From the NCBI GenBank assembly GCA_947382445.1, contig CANCZH010000043.1:1-14356 (forward strand): 14,356 bases of DNA. The letters run 5' to 3'. The notes beneath the pieces are model-generated. The model was not told the DNA's origin, made no database searches, and was given only the letters and a program-made list of their open reading frames with translations. This document shows positions 11,949 to 14,356 of the stretch, in pieces. The stretch's first letter is position 1, and each line of letters begins with the position of its first letter. Both the position numbers and the translations under genes were made by a program. Source of the DNA: an uncultured Clostridium sp. (GTDB lineage: Bacteria > Bacillota_A > Clostridia > TANB77 > CAG-508).

Positions 11949-13092
11949 ATCCAAATATTCCTCTTTTTTTACTAGGAGGTTGCTCATTCATTGTTACTGC
12001 TAGTTTTGAAATTAATTCTCTTTGTTCAGCAGTTAATTTTTTTGGAACTTGAACATTAACTGTAAATACAAAATCACCTTTCCAACTGCTATTAACACTT
12101 TTAAATCCTTTTCCTTTTAAAACAAATTTTGTTCCTGTTTGTGTTCCCTCTGGTATCTTATATTTTTCTTTGCTTCCATCTACCATTGGAATCTCCAATT
12201 CTGTACCTAATGTTGCCCCTGTAAATGTAATTGGAATATCGCATAATACATGATCTGCTTTTCTTGTATAAATACTATGTTTTTTTACATGTACATTTAT
12301 ATATAAATCACCTTTAGGACCATTTTTAATTCCTGGCTCTCCTTCTTCTCTTAGAACAACTGTCTGCCCATCATTAATTCCTGCTGGAATTTTTACTTTT
12401 ATTTTTGCAGTTTCTCTTACTGTTCCTTTTCCTTTGCATTCTGAGCAAGGTTCTTTTATTATTTTTCCTTCTCCACCGCAATTTGAACAAACTTTTTGTG
12501 TTGACATTTGTCCAAATGGTGTTGTTACTACTTGTTTTATTTTTCCTGTTCCATTACATACTTGGCAAGTTACAGGATTTGTTCCTGGTTTTGCTCCTGT
12601 TCCATGGCAATTAGAACATTCTTTACTTCTATTTATATTTATAGTTTTTTCTGTTCCTAAATATGATTCTTCAAATGTTATTTCAATGACTACTTTTAAA
12701 TCAGAACCTTTTCTAGGTCCACTTTTTTTTCTAGTTCCTCCTCCAAATGCTGCTGAAAATATATCTCCAAAGCTTCCAAAACCAAAATCATCAAACCCAC
12801 TGAATCCTTCAAATCCAGAACCATATGAATAATATCCTCCTCCATTTCCACCAAATCCTTGTGGTCCTTCATGTCCAAACTGATCATACATCTGTCTTTT
12901 TTGCTTGTCTGATAATACTTCATATGCTTCACTAACTTCTTTGAATTTAGCTTCTGCTTCTTTTTTGTTATCTGGATTTGCATCTGGATGGTATTTTTTT
13001 GCTAGTTTTCTATATGCTTTTTTTAATTCTTCGTCTGTAACATTTTTATCTACTCCTAGAACTTCGTAGTAATCTCTTTTTTCGCTAGCCAT
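11947..13092 (-). CDS. dnaJ: Chaperone DnaJ (Hsp40)
   Basis: Co-chaperone that delivers unfolded protein to DnaK and stimulates its ATPase. It has the full type I architecture. The J domain carries HPD at residues 35-37. A Gly/Phe-rich region follows (about 72-118), including GGNGGGYY. The zinc domain has four CxxCxGxG repeats (C159/C162, C176/C179, C202/C205, C216/C219), followed by the C-terminal substrate-binding domains. The length of 381 residues is normal. The ATG at 13092 has TAGGAGG seven bases upstream; the TAG of that site is also the stop codon of the MazG-like gene, so translation is probably coupled. It is the last gene of the dnaK - mazG-like - dnaJ cluster. Confidence 0.98.
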   Translation of the reverse strand: MASEKRDYYEVLGVDKNVTDEELKKAYRKLAKKYHPDANPDNKKEAEAKFKEVSEAYEVLSDKQKRQMYDQFGHEGPQGFGGNGGGYYSYGSGFEGFSGFDDFGFGSFGDIFSAAFGGGTRKKSGPRKGSDLKVVIEITFEESYLGTEKTININRSKECSNCHGTGAKPGTNPVTCQVCNGTGKIKQVVTTPFGQMSTQKVCSNCGGEGKIIKEPCSECKGKGTVRETAKIKVKIPAGINDGQTVVLREEGEPGIKNGPKGDLYINVHVKKHSIYTRKADHVLCDIPITFTGATLGTELEIPMVDGSKEKYKIPEGTQTGTKFVLKGKGFKSVNSSWKGDFVFTVNVQVPKKLTAEQRELISKLAVTMNEQPPSKKRGIFG

Positions 13093-13101
13093 CTTTACCT
13101 C

Positions 13102-13425
13102 CTATATTTTTTTGTTTTTGTATTCTTCTTCAAAATTTCTATTCATATTATATTCATATTTTTTAGTGTATGCATTAGAAATTTCTTCTTCGGTTATATT
13201 TAATCTGTTTAATACTTCAGTATAATACATCAATACATCTGCAAATTCTTCTGTAAACCTATCACGAACTTGTTCATTTTCCATTATTTCATTTATTCCT
13301 TTTTTCTTTATGATAGATATACATTCTCCTATTTCTTCAATCATGTATAAGATGTGGTTTTTAGCTGCTTTGGGCTCCATGTCATTCCACTTTTCTTTAT
13401 TAACTTCATATAGTTCTTTTTGCAT
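13102..13425 (-). CDS. MazG-like nucleotide pyrophosphohydrolase
   Basis: Small all-helical protein of the MazG/dUTPase-like superfamily, whose members hydrolyse nucleoside triphosphates to monophosphates with Mg2+. The metal-binding signature EExxE...ExxD is complete: E30, E31 and E34 in IEEIGEC, then E60 and D63 in EEFADV, with 25 residues between. The 107 residues correspond to one MazG domain. The substrate (dUTP, dCTP or a damaged nucleotide) cannot be told. The ATG at 13425 has GGTGA about ten bases upstream. It lies between dnaK and dnaJ, with its stop codon inside the dnaJ ribosome binding site. This placement in a heat-shock cluster is unusual and suggests a stress or nucleotide-clean-up role (inference). 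Confidence 0.85.
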   Translation of the reverse strand: MQKELYEVNKEKWNDMEPKAAKNHILYMIEEIGECISIIKKKGINEIMENEQVRDRFTEEFADVLMYYTEVLNRLNITEEEISNAYTKKYEYNMNRNFEEEYKNKKI

Positions 13426-13487
13426 TTGTTTAATTTCACCGAATTGTTAGGTTTTGTTTTGACATTTTCTTACCTCTTGGAAACTTT

Positions 13488-13511
13488 GGGGCGGATTATC
13501 AAATTCGCCCC
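13488..13511. other. Hairpin between dnaK and the MazG-like gene
   Basis: GGGGCGGA (13488-13495) / TTCGCCCC (13504-13511) forms a G+C-rich stem with an 8-nt loop, striking in this A+T-rich DNA. No T-tract follows on the minus strand, so it is more likely a partial terminator, a processing site or an mRNA-stabilising hairpin at the dnaK 3' end. Confidence 0.55.
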
Positions 13512-13526
13512 TAGTTTACTTTCTTA

Positions 13527-14356
13527 TTATTTATTATCTTCGTTGTCATCTTCTACTTTGTAATCTGCATCATATACTGTTCCTTCTTTAGCTTCATCAG
13601 GATTTACTTCTGTATTTTCTGCTTGATTTGCTTCTGCTGCATTTGCTTTATATAATTTTTCAGAAATTTCATAGAATACTTTTGTTAATTTTTCTGTTCC
13701 TTCTTTGATAATTTCTGTGTTATTTCCTTCAACACTTTGTTTTAAGTTGTCAATTTCTGCTTGAACTTTAGCTTTTTCTTCACTACTAATTTTATCACCT
13801 AATTCATCAATAGTTTTTTGGCTATTGTATATTAAGCTTTCAGCATTATTTTTAACTTCAACTTCTTCTTTTCTCTTTTTATCTTCTGATGCATGTTCTT
13901 CAGCATCTCTTACAGCTCTGTTTATATCATCTTCTGTTAAGTTTGTGCTAGCTGTTATTGATACTTTTTGTTCATTTCCTGTTGCTGTATCTTTTGCTGA
14001 TACATGAACTATACCGTTTGCATCTATATCAAATGTTACTTCGATTTGTGGTACTCCTCTTGGTGCTGGTGGAATTCCTGTTAATTGGAATCTTCCTAAT
14101 GTTTTGTTGTATGCAGCCATTTCTCTTTCACCTTGTAAAACGTGAACTTCAACACTTGTTTGTCCATCAGCTGCAGTAGAAAATACTTGTGATTTTTTAG
14201 TTGGTATTGTTGTATTTCTTTCAATTAATTTTGTAAATACTCCACCATATGTTTCAATACCTAATGATAATGGTGTTACATCAAGTAATACTAAGTCTTT
14301 AACATCTCCTGATAATACACCACCTTGAATTGCTGCACCAATTGCAACACATTCAT
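13527..14356 (-). CDS. dnaK: Chaperone DnaK (Hsp70), C-terminal part, cut by window edge
   Basis: ATP-driven folding chaperone working with DnaJ and GrpE. The frame stays open to the right edge and gives 275 residues of the roughly 610 expected. It begins at the end of the nucleotide-binding domain ([14 protein letters not shown]). The inter-domain linker [13 protein letters not shown] and the beta-sandwich peptide-binding domain follow ([41 protein letters not shown]). The helical lid comes next, then an acidic tail ending EDDNEDNK. The Met at 14120 is internal and not the start. It should be the first of the three chaperone-cluster genes seen here. hrcA/grpE and any CIRCE operator would lie outside the window. 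Confidence 0.97.
   Translation of the reverse strand, partial: ECVAIGAAIQGGVLSGDVKDLVLLDVTPLSLGIETYGGVFTKLIERNTTIPTKKSQVFSTAADGQTSVEVHVLQGEREMAAYNKTLGRFQLTGIPPAPRGVPQIEVTFDIDANGIVHVSAKDTATGNEQKVSITASTNLTEDDINRAVRDAEEHASEDKKRKEEVEVKNNAESLIYNSQKTIDELGDKISSEEKAKVQAEIDNLKQSVEGNNTEIIKEGTEKLTKVFYEISEKLYKANAAEANQAENTEVNPDEAKEGTVYDADYKVEDDNEDNK

Overview
The window is the left end of an assembled contig from a strongly A+T-rich Gram-positive bacterium, most likely an uncultured gut-type member of the Clostridia. The signs are A/T-ending codons, AGGAGG-type ribosome binding sites, close-to-consensus sigma-A promoters, RNase J, DUF951, a long clostridial-type GluRS, and a surface protein with an IPYTG sorting signal. 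TGA is used as a stop, so the code is standard. The first 46 bases are not biological: they are an Illumina dual-index adapter (end of P5, an 8-nt i5 index, then the Read 1 primer), so the chromosome starts at base 47.

Layout. Bases 47-562 hold the C-terminal part of seryl-tRNA synthetase (+), closed by a terminator. Two unrecognised A+T-rich genes follow on the minus strand (645-2170), as one operon with its own promoter. A small monocistronic gene (2316-2549, +), the GTPase gene engB (2702-3280, +), and a minus-strand gltX-DUF951 operon (5256-3384) come next. A divergent promoter pair that shares one -35 box separates gltX from a large ABC-F ATPase gene (5441-7339, +). A tiny Cys-rich gene (7622-7404, -), the RNase J gene rnj (9753-7762, -), a GNAT-like gene (10188-10667, +) and a sortase-type surface protein (11871-10735, -) follow. 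The right end is the chaperone cluster on the minus strand: dnaK (cut by the window edge), a MazG-like pyrophosphohydrolase and dnaJ.

How the genes work together. Most of the window is information processing and proteostasis: two aminoacyl-tRNA synthetases, ribosome assembly (EngB), ribosome-associated ABC-F activity, RNA decay (RNase J) and the Hsp70/Hsp40 pair. Three short genes (2316-2549, 7404-7622, 10188-10667) use visibly more G/C-rich codons than their neighbours. Each has its own promoter and a strong hairpin terminator, and each sits between core genes like an independent cargo cassette.

The most interesting non-coding signal is upstream of rnj. A perfect-consensus promoter (TTGACA, 17 nt, TATAAT) starts a leader of about 310 nt that contains a full intrinsic terminator 68 nt before the rnj start codon, which suggests attenuation or a roughly 240-nt small RNA. 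Other notable points are a REP-like inverted repeat in the gltX 5' UTR, four tandem Asn/Arg/Lys-rich repeats in a 113-residue N-terminal extension of RNase J, and a dnaJ terminator whose hairpin arm also provides the -35 box of the next gene. No tRNA, rRNA, CRISPR array or insertion sequence was seen.
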